From Nitrospira sp. (GTDB lineage: Bacteria; Nitrospirota; Nitrospiria; Nitrospirales; Nitrospiraceae), in NCBI GenBank assembly GCA_036984305.1, contig BQWY01000001.1, positions 3,617,501 through 3,681,500 of the forward strand: a DNA stretch of 64,000 nucleotides, given 5' to 3'. The notes under the pieces are model-generated. The model had not been told where the DNA came from. It saw nothing but the letters and a program-made list of their open reading frames with translations, and searched no databases. Position numbers and translations under genes: made by a program. Shown here piece by piece: positions 15,564-24,380 of the stretch; positions within the stretch are counted from its first letter, which is position 1, and every line of letters begins with the position of its first letter.

Positions 15564-16634
15564 CTATTCGTCATTGTTGTACGGCTCGCTAGCCGCATCG
15601 CTTGGACTTCTCTTCTTGCCAGAGGGACGATATTCCAATCGCGAAAGCTTCATCTGGTCCGAAGGCCGTTCGCGCTGTCCCTTAACATCCTGGTTGACGA
15701 AGGTTTGCACTTGAAGGCACATTTGGTCGAGTGTCTCAGCTCGTTGGCAAACTGCACACTGTTGCATATGTGTATCCACGTCGAGATCAACCATCGCTAG
15801 TTGCTCTTTTGACATCTTCTCGACTTCGGCAGCCTGCAATGCACCCTCTTTTTCAGGTGCGAGTTTCTGAATGTCCCTCGCGACTACAAGGTACGCTTTC
15901 TTGACCGTCGAAACTGGTCTTCTAACTTGCTTGGCTACCTTGATGTAGGGCTTACCGGCGGTTACGCCGTCGTAGACCCGAAGGTAATAGTCGGCCTTAT
16001 CCAAGCGTCTCCGATGGGCGACCAGCCCATCTTTTTGCTGTGGAACATTTCGCCGTCTCCTCAGAGCCTTCCTCAACTCACGACGGATAGCCTCCTCTAG
16101 CACGTCAAGGGGATAACTGAGGTCCACCGTCAAATCCAGTGCATCTCTGGAGCTGACAGCCAAATCAGGTCCCCGTCGTCGCTGATGGGCTTCCGGCTGT
16201 TGCTGCAGTTGCTCTGAAAGCTCCTCTGCGTAGCGATCTGCTTCCTCATCATGATAGAACTCCGCATCCGCTTCGGCTTGCTCCCAGTTGGAGAACTCCT
16301 CAAGTGGATCGCTCGTAAGCACAGGTGGCCGCCAGGGCAGCCAGCGTACGAATTCCGGGTCCACCTTCATTTCTTCTGTCATTTCCCGAATAAAAGCGTC
16401 CTCGATCTCGCTCGGCGTTGCTGGGGCATTTTCTGGATTTGTCCATATCAAACTGCTGGGCAGGTTCTGAAGTCCCCATTTACTTGTAAACGCCAGTTGT
16501 TTATCTAGGTCCCTGCAAGCCTTCACCTGCCAAAGCTCCCGTTGAAACGTTCGATTCCTGAGGAGGTATCTAAGGTGTGTGATCCCTTGCTTGAACCCCG
16601 CGACAATGGCTCTCTTACCTTTTCTCCGTGGCAT
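15564..16634 (-). CDS. Hypothetical island protein, 356 aa
   Basis: I do not recognise this protein. The N-terminus is strongly basic (MPRRKGKRAIVAGFKQG), and the middle is acidic and glutamine-rich (HDEEADRYAEELSEQLQQQ). A helix-turn-helix-like segment (YIKVAKQVRRPVSTVKKAYLVV) lies near residue 235, and a C-terminal CAVC...MC group could bind a metal. The layout suggests a DNA-associated protein of the island, perhaps a regulator or small-terminase-like factor, but that is speculation. No clear Shine-Dalgarno precedes the ATG. It lies ~380 bp upstream of the helicase remnant on the same strand. Confidence 0.65.
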   Translation of the reverse strand: MPRRKGKRAIVAGFKQGITHLRYLLRNRTFQRELWQVKACRDLDKQLAFTSKWGLQNLPSSLIWTNPENAPATPSEIEDAFIREMTEEMKVDPEFVRWLPWRPPVLTSDPLEEFSNWEQAEADAEFYHDEEADRYAEELSEQLQQQPEAHQRRRGPDLAVSSRDALDLTVDLSYPLDVLEEAIRRELRKALRRRRNVPQQKDGLVAHRRRLDKADYYLRVYDGVTAGKPYIKVAKQVRRPVSTVKKAYLVVARDIQKLAPEKEGALQAAEVEKMSKEQLAMVDLDVDTHMQQCAVCQRAETLDQMCLQVQTFVNQDVKGQRERPSDQMKLSRLEYRPSGKKRSPSDAASEPYNNDE

Positions 16635-17126
16635 GTTGCGACCCAGCTATATTGCTGGCCTCCAGGGAGTATCCTGACTCCTTGTAATTGGCACTTCAAC
16701 TGTCACAGCCTTCGTTAGAAGGTACAATTCTTGTAGCGAGGTGCGCTCTAGCCCGGGTATGATGGATGTTTCAATGGGCCCGGGACCGTCCCCACAGAAA
16801 TGCGCATGCGTCCAAATGGGTGGAGTACAAGCATATCGCCCAATGGACATGCCCCGTCCAATTAACCCGTGTCTAACGACGTCTCTCTGTGTTCTGGCTG
16901 ATCAAACAGGTTCTCCCAAGGGTGGCCCCCCTCTTCATGGGGAAGTGGGCGGCGATGACACAAGCGATTCGTTGCGGTCACCAAGTGGTACGGTACAAAG
17001 CTGCTTGCCACGCGGGTCGGGCGAGTTGTAAGTGAGCAGTCCTGCTCGCTTGGGGAAAGTATCTGGGCTATTTATCACGGGTACTTTACTGCATAAGAAT
17101 TGATTAAATTTTTAAACCCTGGGGGA
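16635..17126. other. Non-coding region between divergent island genes
   Basis: About 490 bp separating the minus-strand 356-residue gene from the plus-strand methyltransferase. A 96-residue frame at 16,741-17,031 shows no ribosome site or family features and is not called. The last ~60 bp become A+T-rich and probably carry the methyltransferase promoter. Confidence 0.35.
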
Positions 17127-18242
17127 ATGGATTTGATTGCAGAACAATCACGAATACGACTTGATCGCTTGAATGCCCTATGTCCTTACTACACCATGTA
17201 TCCACTTTCATTTCCGGTAGGAATACTCTCTGACAACTTAACACGAGGCACTCGCGTACTAGATCCATTTTGCGGACGAGGTACGACAAACTATGCTGCA
17301 AGATTGTTGGGGTACCCTTCTACTGGATTGGATACAAGCCCCATTGCAGTTGCCATAGCAAAATCAAAGCTGGCAAGAGCTTCTTCGGAAGTTGTTATTG
17401 AAGAAGCCGAAAACATCTTGCAAGAATCAAAGGCCATATACTGTCCAGACGATGATTTTTGGCGAGTCGCATATCACCCAAAGACTCTCAATGATATCTG
17501 CCGACTAAGACGAAGCCTGCTAAAGAATTGTCATAGCAATGCGAGAATCATGTTAAGAGCAATACTGCTCGGTGCATTGCACGGTCCGCGAACCAAGGCG
17601 GATCCGTCATATCTTTCCAACCAATCACCCAGGACTTTCGCACCTAAGCCGCGTTATGCTGTCTCCTACTGGAAAAAGCACAAAATGCGAGCGCCAGAGG
17701 TCGATGTCTTAGCTCTTATCCGTCGGAAAGCTGATTATTATTTATCATGCCAAGCTAGAGTTGTTTCTGGTTCAATTCACCAGATCGATAGCCGTGATAA
17801 AACTTTTTTCCTGACAGGCGAGAAATACTCGCATGTTGTCACGTCGCCTCCGTACTACGGCATGCGAACCTATTTGCCAGATCAATGGCTCAGGGCTTGG
17901 TTTCTCGGGGGGCCGAGCACGGTGTGTTATGGACAGCCAGAAGGGGAATTATGTCATTCGAGCCCAGAAATATTTGTTGAGCAGTTGTCCCAAGTTTGGA
18001 GGAGCATAGCCTTAGCGTGTAAACCCAAAGCCAAGCTTATATTCCGTTTTGGCTCTATCGAATCGAGAAGAGTCAACCCAATTGCACTAATAAAGCAATC
18101 TCTTTTCGACACGCCTTGGAGGCTGAATACGATTAGGGATGCCGGTTCCTCGAACGATTGGAATCGACAGGCTTCACAATTCGGGCTGAATATGTCGAAG
18201 GCAAGAAATGAATACGATTTCTACGCCGCGTTGCAGGAATAG
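17127..18242 (+). CDS. DNA methyltransferase (N4-cytosine/N6-adenine amino-MTase, TSPPY type)
   Basis: A Rossmann-fold methyltransferase. The AdoMet-binding motif I reads VLDPFCGRGTT near residue 45-55 (FxGxG), followed by GYPSTGLDTSPIAVAIAKSKL (motif II/III). The catalytic motif IV is TSPPYYGMRTY near residue 240, which places it among enzymes that methylate the exocyclic amine of adenine or cytosine. Motif I precedes motif IV, the alpha/gamma-like order. ATG at 17,127 follows GGGGG closely; a TTG at 17,100 is the alternative, giving 380 residues. It is convergent with the HerA-like gene (15 bp between stops). A modification enzyme beside a nuclease-translocase operon suggests self/non-self marking. 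The target sequence is unknown, and no type II endonuclease is adjacent. Confidence 0.85.
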   Translation: MDLIAEQSRIRLDRLNALCPYYTMYPLSFPVGILSDNLTRGTRVLDPFCGRGTTNYAARLLGYPSTGLDTSPIAVAIAKSKLARASSEVVIEEAENILQESKAIYCPDDDFWRVAYHPKTLNDICRLRRSLLKNCHSNARIMLRAILLGALHGPRTKADPSYLSNQSPRTFAPKPRYAVSYWKKHKMRAPEVDVLALIRRKADYYLSCQARVVSGSIHQIDSRDKTFFLTGEKYSHVVTSPPYYGMRTYLPDQWLRAWFLGGPSTVCYGQPEGELCHSSPEIFVEQLSQVWRSIALACKPKAKLIFRFGSIESRRVNPIALIKQSLFDTPWRLNTIRDAGSSNDWNRQASQFGLNMSKARNEYDFYAALQE

Positions 18243-18257
18243 TAACCAGTACGTGGA

Positions 18258-20351
18258 TTATTGAGAAGCTGGCAATGTACGGACGATGAATGTGGTATTC
18301 TTCTTGCCCTTTCTTACTGTCGTCCACGCCACGTTTTGAGGCCCTACCAATTGGTCCATAGCTTTTGGTACCAGTGAGAATGCGAATTTGGAGCGGTTGT
18401 CCATTGTGTCGGGAAGCGCGTCTTCTAATATCCCCTTGACGACTCCCCAAGGTACGCCTTCACTATCAAAGCTAGACCAGAATTCTCCATTGTTCTTCAG
18501 TGCCAGAATCGCTCTATCAACCGAGTTGTGCAATGGGTCTTCACTTGAATTCAAGTCAACAGACTCCGCAACAACTTCATCTGCGGGCAACTCATTTTGT
18601 AAAGAGACGGCATGGCGGAAGTGCTCCTTTAATCTTGAAGCATAGCACTCTGTCGATGGCAGTTCATAATGTTCGTCAAGTCGCATATATAGTTTGCTGA
18701 ATGAAAATACGCGAAATGGTATGGGATAGGGCATATCGCTCACTCCACTCCAATAAACGCCTTGCCCTTTAATTGGCTCATTCAGTAATGAACTCAAAAT
18801 ATCGGAGCTGAAATGGGCGTTCGCCCTTTGAAGGTTCTGAAGGTCTGCCGCAGACAAGAGATGAAAGATAAACCAGTTGTCCCCTTGACTTAAAATTTCT
18901 GCCGGTATGCTTCCTGGTTGCTGTGTGATTAGAAAAGCTCCAAGGTCGTACTTGCGCCCCTCCTTCACCCACTCTATGTAAGGCGCAGACGCGGATGATT
19001 TCTCGGACAACACAGACTGCGCTTCTTCAACCACTGCAATTGTGGGTATAGTTCGAGGCTTAGCACTGGTAAACTCTAACTGGTTATGATCAAAGATTTT
19101 CCGAAGTATCAGCCCCGATAACGTTAGAGAAGGGCCTCCACGCAGCTGGGATACGTCGATTATGCAAAGTTTACCGTCGGTCAAGGCTTTAAGAAGAATA
19201 TCCATCAACTGACTTCTTCGATCATGCAGTGTCTTTACGATAGTCGTCATATTGGCGCGCGCTGCTAGACTCTCCATCTTCTGATCATCCTCTAAGTGGA
19301 GCAATTTTCGTATTCTGTCCAGATTTGCGTTATTGCCATCGCGATCAATCAGATCAACTAGTTCCGTCCAATCTCCGAGGTTCATTCTGCGTAACTTATG
19401 GACGTTTTGTTGATCTTGCTTGTCGGGTGGCAAGGCAATTGAAACGATGTCGCTTGCAGGCAACCGACGAATATCAAGCTTTACGCCGCCAACAACGAAG
19501 GACTGATAAAAAGGACTGGGAGCCAAACGAGATGTAAACACTACCAATCGGTCTCTTAAGTGTGGGACGTCACACAGTCCAGGATTTCCCTTGTCATCTG
19601 GCCAAAAATATTCACCGTCAGGATCGAAGATAATCGTCCCCACTGGAACTTGTGCGCCTGCTTTTTTCGCGACTGTCGGATCCTCGGCATACAGGGTACT
19701 AAAAAGCAATTTGTTGAGGTTGGACTTCCCATACCCGGCTCGGGCAAACACCAAAGACCTTCTCGACACCAAATGCCTAATCGGAAATCTGACCTTCACC
19801 TGCAGAGGTTGAATCTGGACCCAAGGCTCTGATTCGATTCGTGGGTCATGTCCGGAATAAACAAATTCGCCAAGAGCAAAACATCCTATCTCTGCCCCAT
19901 CTCGCTTCTGACTAACTAATTGCTGCATTACTTGATCGGATGGAAAGGCGACCGCACTCCCCACATGAGGAAGACGACGGTGAGATGGTGCAAAGACGAG
20001 GCTGTTAGAATCGGCTTGGCGCACCACTCCTAGAACCCTTATCTTCACCCTATATTTTAGGTACTCCTCTCTCAGATGATCAGGAACTTCGCGCCCCTCA
20101 CTAATGGCACGAATGCTATACTGTTCCCCAGCTGCGCTTGCTAGCCTGCCTTCAGATGAAAGGGAGGTAATCCTTCCCAGGACCGCCTCATTAGGGTGTT
20201 CCAGTTGCACAAGCAGGAACTGGCCATGCATTGGAATATTATGAAGTTTCACTTGATACGGTAATGACAAGTCGGCATGGAACTCCATTCCACCTTCCGA
20301 AAAGCCTCTAAATACGCCAACAATTTCGCGACGCGGAAACAACTCTAACAT
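18258..20351 (-). CDS. HerA-like DNA-translocating ATPase (FtsK/HerA, HAS-barrel)
   Basis: A ~697-residue ATPase. The N-terminal ~190 residues contain a beta-rich HAS-barrel-like region (REIVGVFRGFSEGG... QFLLVQLEHPNEAVLGRI). The ATPase core has Walker A ARAGYGKSN near residue 204-211, DPDGEYFW, CIIDVSQLRGGPSL and Walker B TIAVVEEAQSVL, with a LITQQPGSIP segment matching HerA/VirB4 sensor motifs. A ~120-residue C-terminal extension has no match I know. HerA rings pump or unwind DNA and work with NurA nucleases in end resection and in several defence systems. ATG at 20,351 is chosen, 7 nt past the NurA stop; the frame extends to 20,411 with no better start. It is the last gene of the operon. 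Confidence 0.85.
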   Translation of the reverse strand: MLELFPRREIVGVFRGFSEGGMEFHADLSLPYQVKLHNIPMHGQFLLVQLEHPNEAVLGRITSLSSEGRLASAAGEQYSIRAISEGREVPDHLREEYLKYRVKIRVLGVVRQADSNSLVFAPSHRRLPHVGSAVAFPSDQVMQQLVSQKRDGAEIGCFALGEFVYSGHDPRIESEPWVQIQPLQVKVRFPIRHLVSRRSLVFARAGYGKSNLNKLLFSTLYAEDPTVAKKAGAQVPVGTIIFDPDGEYFWPDDKGNPGLCDVPHLRDRLVVFTSRLAPSPFYQSFVVGGVKLDIRRLPASDIVSIALPPDKQDQQNVHKLRRMNLGDWTELVDLIDRDGNNANLDRIRKLLHLEDDQKMESLAARANMTTIVKTLHDRRSQLMDILLKALTDGKLCIIDVSQLRGGPSLTLSGLILRKIFDHNQLEFTSAKPRTIPTIAVVEEAQSVLSEKSSASAPYIEWVKEGRKYDLGAFLITQQPGSIPAEILSQGDNWFIFHLLSAADLQNLQRANAHFSSDILSSLLNEPIKGQGVYWSGVSDMPYPIPFRVFSFSKLYMRLDEHYELPSTECYASRLKEHFRHAVSLQNELPADEVVAESVDLNSSEDPLHNSVDRAILALKNNGEFWSSFDSEGVPWGVVKGILEDALPDTMDNRSKFAFSLVPKAMDQLVGPQNVAWTTVRKGKKNTTFIVRTLPASQ

Positions 20352-20358
20352 GTCGGTA

Positions 20359-21495
20359 TCACTCGTACCTTTCTCTCGAAGGATCAGCTTCTTGGAGTGC
20401 CAGTTCGTCAACTATCCACTTCTTTTCACCTAGGCCATCCCGTAATCCATTACATATTTCGCTCTGTAGAATGTCCATATCGAATTCGACCAGAGCAGCA
20501 TTTTCGTGGGCTCTTTGTAAGCAGCGAGGATAAAATGGGATGGGGAAGCCATCGATAGCATCCGCTAACAGGTAGCCAAATATTGTGGGCGCGTCATCCG
20601 CCTGAGAGTCCAAGAGGTCGATGGCCCAGACGGGGTCATACGGGCCTCCTCCGAACTTTGCTAGGAACATTTTACCGGCGACAAACTTATTGATCTCTCC
20701 CTCGCCTGCCTCCTCGTCCCCACGGGCATACTCAGGCCACTTATAAACCTTCTTTTCCAATTCCCGATTGACCGGGGCATAACACGGATAAGCATTCCGA
20801 AGAACATCCTCTATGGCCATTGCCAAACGATAGGTCTGCAGGACCTTGCTGTGCTTTGCAACTCCGACGATATAGATTCGACGACGCTTCTTGTCGAAAT
20901 GCCGTCTTATGCCTTCTTGGAGACCTTCACGGTATTTAGCGAAAAGATCCTTGGAAAACATTTTTGACCGGAGGAAGCCATCCCTGACTATTACGGTATC
21001 AGTCCCGAATTCAGCCTCCTTCACTAACGAGAATAATACTGCCCACTCGGACATTTCACGGTAGACCTGTGTCCAACTCGCCTTTCGCCTTCGACGATCG
21101 GCCTTAAATACCCCTGACAACTCTTCAAGACAAGAGATGCCAAGGTATACCATCATCCGCCCTAAAGGCGTTTTTCCAGCACCGGCACTGGTCAAATGGC
21201 GAGAATTTAGCTCGTTGATGTCAGAGTTCTGTGTCACGGCCTCAAGGCAATATTCATTGCAACTTGAGTCCACTACGCGTACCAGTTCCACCATAAACGG
21301 ATCATAGTACAGCTGGTTGTTGCCCCCGTCAGTCCCCACAAGAGAAATTGCAGTGGCGACTCTTCGGTGTATTCTTCTAGTTGTGCTCTTTAGAGCTCGA
21401 ACATCCATCCTCATTTCATCAAGGATATTCCGATCTCCTTCAATACTTCTCCTGATGGATGAACTGAGTTCTGTTAAGCTTGAAGGTTCAATCAT
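20359..21495 (-). CDS. NurA-like 5'-3' nuclease domain protein
   Basis: A 378-residue protein. The NurA fold is suggested by a first acidic strand, ISLVGTDGGNN (Asp56), a second, TVIVRDGFLRSKMF (Asp172), the segment RRRIYIVGVAKHSKVL, and the late MFLAKFGGGPYDPVWAIDLLD strand-turn. These are the positions of the metal-binding acidic residues and lysine/tyrosine motifs of NurA. NurA degrades DNA 5'-3' in complex with the HerA ring. Its start overlaps the KGGVGR ATPase stop by 4 bp, and HerA begins within 8 bp of its own stop, so the genes are translationally coupled. The family call is by motif only and the sequence is divergent. Confidence 0.7.
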   Translation of the reverse strand: MIEPSSLTELSSSIRRSIEGDRNILDEMRMDVRALKSTTRRIHRRVATAISLVGTDGGNNQLYYDPFMVELVRVVDSSCNEYCLEAVTQNSDINELNSRHLTSAGAGKTPLGRMMVYLGISCLEELSGVFKADRRRRKASWTQVYREMSEWAVLFSLVKEAEFGTDTVIVRDGFLRSKMFSKDLFAKYREGLQEGIRRHFDKKRRRIYIVGVAKHSKVLQTYRLAMAIEDVLRNAYPCYAPVNRELEKKVYKWPEYARGDEEAGEGEINKFVAGKMFLAKFGGGPYDPVWAIDLLDSQADDAPTIFGYLLADAIDGFPIPFYPRCLQRAHENAALVEFDMDILQSEICNGLRDGLGEKKWIVDELALQEADPSRERYE

Positions 21496-23351
21496 GGCTG
21501 GCTCACACCATGAGAATGTTCGAGACCTATGAAAAGAGGCCTCGTATCATTTCCTCTCATCATTTGTTCAAGGGCGTAAAGGTCATCCACAAATTGATCT
21601 GGGGTAACGTTTAGATAGCGCCAGGCGCTGAAATCCTCCTTCTGAGTAGACATTATTTTCTGTCTGGATTTGTTTATCCATTCGCGCGCTTTGTCTTTAT
21701 TGCCGGTCACTGCGTAGGCCACACCTATGCATTGCATGTAATTAGCGGAGTTTGGGGGGGGATTCCCGCCCTCCATGGTCATCAATGCTGATTGAAACAG
21801 GTCCACTGGTGGTAGGCCAAGATGTCCCCATTCTGCCATAGCATAGTTGAACGCTTCGTAAGTCTTTAGAGAGCCTGGCTTTGGGCGAACAGCACTGATG
21901 TTGTGCATGGCATCTTTAAAGCGTCCGGACCCTATGTAGGAGAGCGTGAGCATATTCGAGATTTTCTTGTTTTCGTCTTCCGATAGAGAACCTTTACTCG
22001 CCAACCCTTTAATCATTGGCTCAGCGATTTGAAGCGATTCTCTATTCCAGAACAACTCATCCATTACTATTAATTGCCCCTCGGGCTCGAGCATAGAAAA
22101 AGCTATGGAATCCTGTAACAGACCAAGTAGCTGGGGGTCGATTTGACGTAAAATTCTTGCACTGAGATCCACCTCAAAATAGGTGGACTCTTTTGAGTTA
22201 AGGATCTTTTTGATGGCATCTACTGCAGCATCGTGGTCGGAAGTTAGCCAATTTAAATTTGCAAGGCGAGCCAAGACTGAAGCATTGGTAAAACCATCTT
22301 CCACTGCATCAGTTAGTATTGTCGCTGCTTCTTCTAGCCGCCCCTGCTGCTCTCTAACGGCAGCTAGGCTGGAGAGTACTTCGCCGTCGTGCGCATGAGA
22401 GACACGAATTGTGTCTAGTCGTGCCTCGAGATCACTTGGTGTCATTTGCAGCTCTCTTGTAAAGCGCTGGCGTTGGCGAAGGATTCTTGTCAAGAAGTCG
22501 AGGACTCCCTCGCGATCCTCTGGGTTGTGGCGAATAATGGCTCTCACCAGGCGCCTATATTCGTGCGCTAGACGACTGCGTCGTCTATCAGCTGTAAAAA
22601 CTATTTGGTTGAGCAGGGCGAGACTATTGTAGTGATGGATTATCGCGGACAGTTCTTGGTAGCCCAAAGAGTCTCGAAATCGCTGCATTCTGCTCTCTAA
22701 AATTTGGTCTTCGTCGTCTATATCAGGGACGTTTGAAGTAACGAAATGTAGCTGAATATTCTTCTTTCTGGGTTCAAGGGCTTCTTTCCGTACGTCGGAA
22801 ACTACCTTCCTTAAACCTTGTAAATTTTGCTCATTTGGGAAAAAGAGTATGGAAACTGCATCTGGTAATTGTCGCGTGCAAATACCTGCTTCATCTGTAT
22901 GCCCTGTTCTGGAATCTACTAAGACATAGTCAGGCTGCAGACGTTGCTTCCACTGTTCCTTCAAATCCTCAAACATCAGGTAACCATCGTATTCGCTATA
23001 GAGCTTCTGCCAATCGATGGAGGCCAGTCTGACTGCATATGTGTCATCCTCGCGCCCAGCTGGCATAACCCATAAGCGGCCAGTGTCTTTGATCATTCCA
23101 CTCGCTTCGTACATGAAGTCCATTACATTAGGTGCTTTTCCCGTGTCCATATACTGAGTCACATACTCCACCAAGCCCGACACCGGAGTCATCGGCTTAT
23201 GTAAGTTAAAAGTCCCTAGGCCAGGAGCTTCTAAGTCGAAATCCACCATGAGAACACGACGCCCAGAGTTTGCCAATTCAACTCCGACATTGACCAAGGC
23301 CATCGTACGTCCAACACCGCCTTTGAATGAGTAAAAGGTTACAACGTACAT
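21492..23351 (-). CDS. KGGVGR-motif MinD/ParA-like ATPase with C-terminal helical repeats
   Basis: A 619-residue protein. The N-terminus is a deviant-Walker SIMIBI ATPase: FYSFKGGVGRTMALVNVG (KGGVGR, residues 10-15) instead of KGGVGKT, VLMVDFDLEAPGLGTF (switch I) and DYVLVDSRTGHTDEAG (Walker B region). The second half (residues ~300-600) consists of helix pairs (SSLAAVREQQGRLEEAATIL, ARLANLNWLTSDHDAAVDAI, MQCIGVAYAVTGNKDKAREW) that look like TPR repeats. KGGVGR ATPases are known from computational surveys of bacterial conflict systems, where they probably act as regulated switches in front of an effector. The start lies 3 bp after the MqsA-like stop and the end overlaps NurA. It may sense phage or gate the HerA-NurA complex. 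Confidence 0.85.
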   Translation of the reverse strand: MYVVTFYSFKGGVGRTMALVNVGVELANSGRRVLMVDFDLEAPGLGTFNLHKPMTPVSGLVEYVTQYMDTGKAPNVMDFMYEASGMIKDTGRLWVMPAGREDDTYAVRLASIDWQKLYSEYDGYLMFEDLKEQWKQRLQPDYVLVDSRTGHTDEAGICTRQLPDAVSILFFPNEQNLQGLRKVVSDVRKEALEPRKKNIQLHFVTSNVPDIDDEDQILESRMQRFRDSLGYQELSAIIHHYNSLALLNQIVFTADRRRSRLAHEYRRLVRAIIRHNPEDREGVLDFLTRILRQRQRFTRELQMTPSDLEARLDTIRVSHAHDGEVLSSLAAVREQQGRLEEAATILTDAVEDGFTNASVLARLANLNWLTSDHDAAVDAIKKILNSKESTYFEVDLSARILRQIDPQLLGLLQDSIAFSMLEPEGQLIVMDELFWNRESLQIAEPMIKGLASKGSLSEDENKKISNMLTLSYIGSGRFKDAMHNISAVRPKPGSLKTYEAFNYAMAEWGHLGLPPVDLFQSALMTMEGGNPPPNSANYMQCIGVAYAVTGNKDKAREWINKSRQKIMSTQKEDFSAWRYLNVTPDQFVDDLYALEQMMRGNDTRPLFIGLEHSHGVSQP

Positions 23352-23354
23352 AGG

Positions 23355-23927
23355 TTAGTCCCCCGCACGCACTGGATTAAACACTCTAGAGCCAGCAATC
23401 ATTTCAGGGGACGGCTCTCCAAGAGTCGGGAACCGATCGCTACTTCTGCCTCTCGTTTGCAGAGAACCTTCTGTAGGAAGGTTAATTGAGATGCTGTGGT
23501 TCCTTCTCATTAACCGTTCAAGATTATCTTGAAACTGGAGCAGATATAGAAACTGATCTAGGGCAGCATTCTGAATCAGTTGACCAGTTTCCCAACGTGC
23601 CAGCGAAGCTTCGCCTATCTTGGTAATTGCCGCAAAATTGGCGCGTGAAAGGCTATACAATTCGCGCAGGGCTCGAATATCCCTGGGAGGCATTACGCCA
23701 AGATGTCGGCAAACAGCCTCATGTCTAACTTCCTCGGCTTCGCCATCAGTGAACTCGAAATGGCACTCTTCGCAAACTCGAACGCCCACCTTTGCGACCA
23801 GCATGACCGTACGGGGACTCTCTCCATATGGGAAAGTTTGATTCTCGAACTTTGTGCTCAGGGACGCTGCTCCGCACGCTGGACAAGAGTTGAGAGTTTC
23901 CCCTGTATTTTTATTGCCCTCTTTCAT
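23355..23927 (-). CDS. MqsA/YgiT-like protein: Cys4 zinc finger plus XRE helix-turn-helix
   Basis: A 190-residue protein in two parts. Residues ~14-57 carry CPAC...CEEC, the YgiT-type zinc ribbon of MqsA antitoxins. Residues ~80-135 form an XRE-like HTH (ALRELYSLSRANFAAITKIGEASLARWETG). In MqsA the two domains bind toxin and operator. The C-terminal ~50 residues are extra. Its start overlaps the stop of the upstream small gene by 4 bp, a typical toxin-antitoxin spacing, and it is likely the autorepressor that binds the inverted repeat at 24,327-24,380. Confidence 0.8.
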   Translation of the reverse strand: MKEGNKNTGETLNSCPACGAASLSTKFENQTFPYGESPRTVMLVAKVGVRVCEECHFEFTDGEAEEVRHEAVCRHLGVMPPRDIRALRELYSLSRANFAAITKIGEASLARWETGQLIQNAALDQFLYLLQFQDNLERLMRRNHSISINLPTEGSLQTRGRSSDRFPTLGEPSPEMIAGSRVFNPVRAGD

Positions 23928-24301
23928 TCAATCTCCTCATCGCCACAGTGGTCGGTGTAGTGAAAGCTTCTCCCAATCACAGTTCCCATTCCGATTTGAA
24001 GTTTCACGTACAACAATGGTCGGTCGGAACCGATTTCTATTTTTAGAACATATCCTCTTTTGCCGTGGGGAACTTTCAGTGACACTTCCTCGAACGGATG
24101 GCCTTCGCTTAACTTGTCGGCAACAAAGTTCCATGCAGAATCTTCCGTGAAAGGAGCCCCCGATATGCTCAAGACTTCGTAGGGAAACCATCGGCACGGC
24201 ATTGCACGCATGTTGGGCACTACCCGTGTCCTTCGAGATCGCGCGCATCTGACAAGCTGCTGGCGTATACCTTCAAGATCCGTGGATGATGAGTCCGGCA
24301 C
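23924..24301 (-). CDS. Uncharacterised 125-aa partner of the MqsA-like regulator (possible toxin)
   Basis: GTG at 24,301 is chosen because GGAGGGGG lies about 7 nt upstream; the longer frame to 24,331 runs into the operator. The protein has a compact C-terminal alpha/beta domain (FTEDSAWNFVADKLSEGH, GYVLKIEIGSDRPLLYVKLQ, VIGRSFHYTDH). The LYVKLQ strand vaguely recalls MqsR, but the RNase residues of MqsR are not evident. Its place directly before an MqsA-like gene, overlapping by ATGA, is that of a toxin or a specificity partner. No function is proven. Confidence 0.65.
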   Translation of the reverse strand: MPDSSSTDLEGIRQQLVRCARSRRTRVVPNMRAMPCRWFPYEVLSISGAPFTEDSAWNFVADKLSEGHPFEEVSLKVPHGKRGYVLKIEIGSDRPLLYVKLQIGMGTVIGRSFHYTDHCGDEEIE

Positions 24302-24326
24302 GAGATGCCCCCTCCACAATGGAGGC

Positions 24327-24380
24327 ATCATATGATATCTTAACCATCATGATCAATACATCAATTAGATATCATATGAT
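24327..24380. promoter_or_regulatory. 14-bp perfect inverted repeat operator and promoter of the defence operon
   Basis: ATCATATGATATCT (24,327-24,340) is repeated inverted as AGATATCATATGAT (24,367-24,380). Each arm itself contains the palindrome ATCATATGAT, so two dimers could bind. On the minus strand a TTGATG -35 and a TAAGAT -10 lie between the arms, 16 bp apart. This is the usual place for MqsA-type autorepression of the operon reading toward 18,258. Confidence 0.65.

Noticed and set aside
16741-17031. 96-codon plus-strand frame
   Set aside because: No ribosome site, odd composition, in a region between divergent genes.
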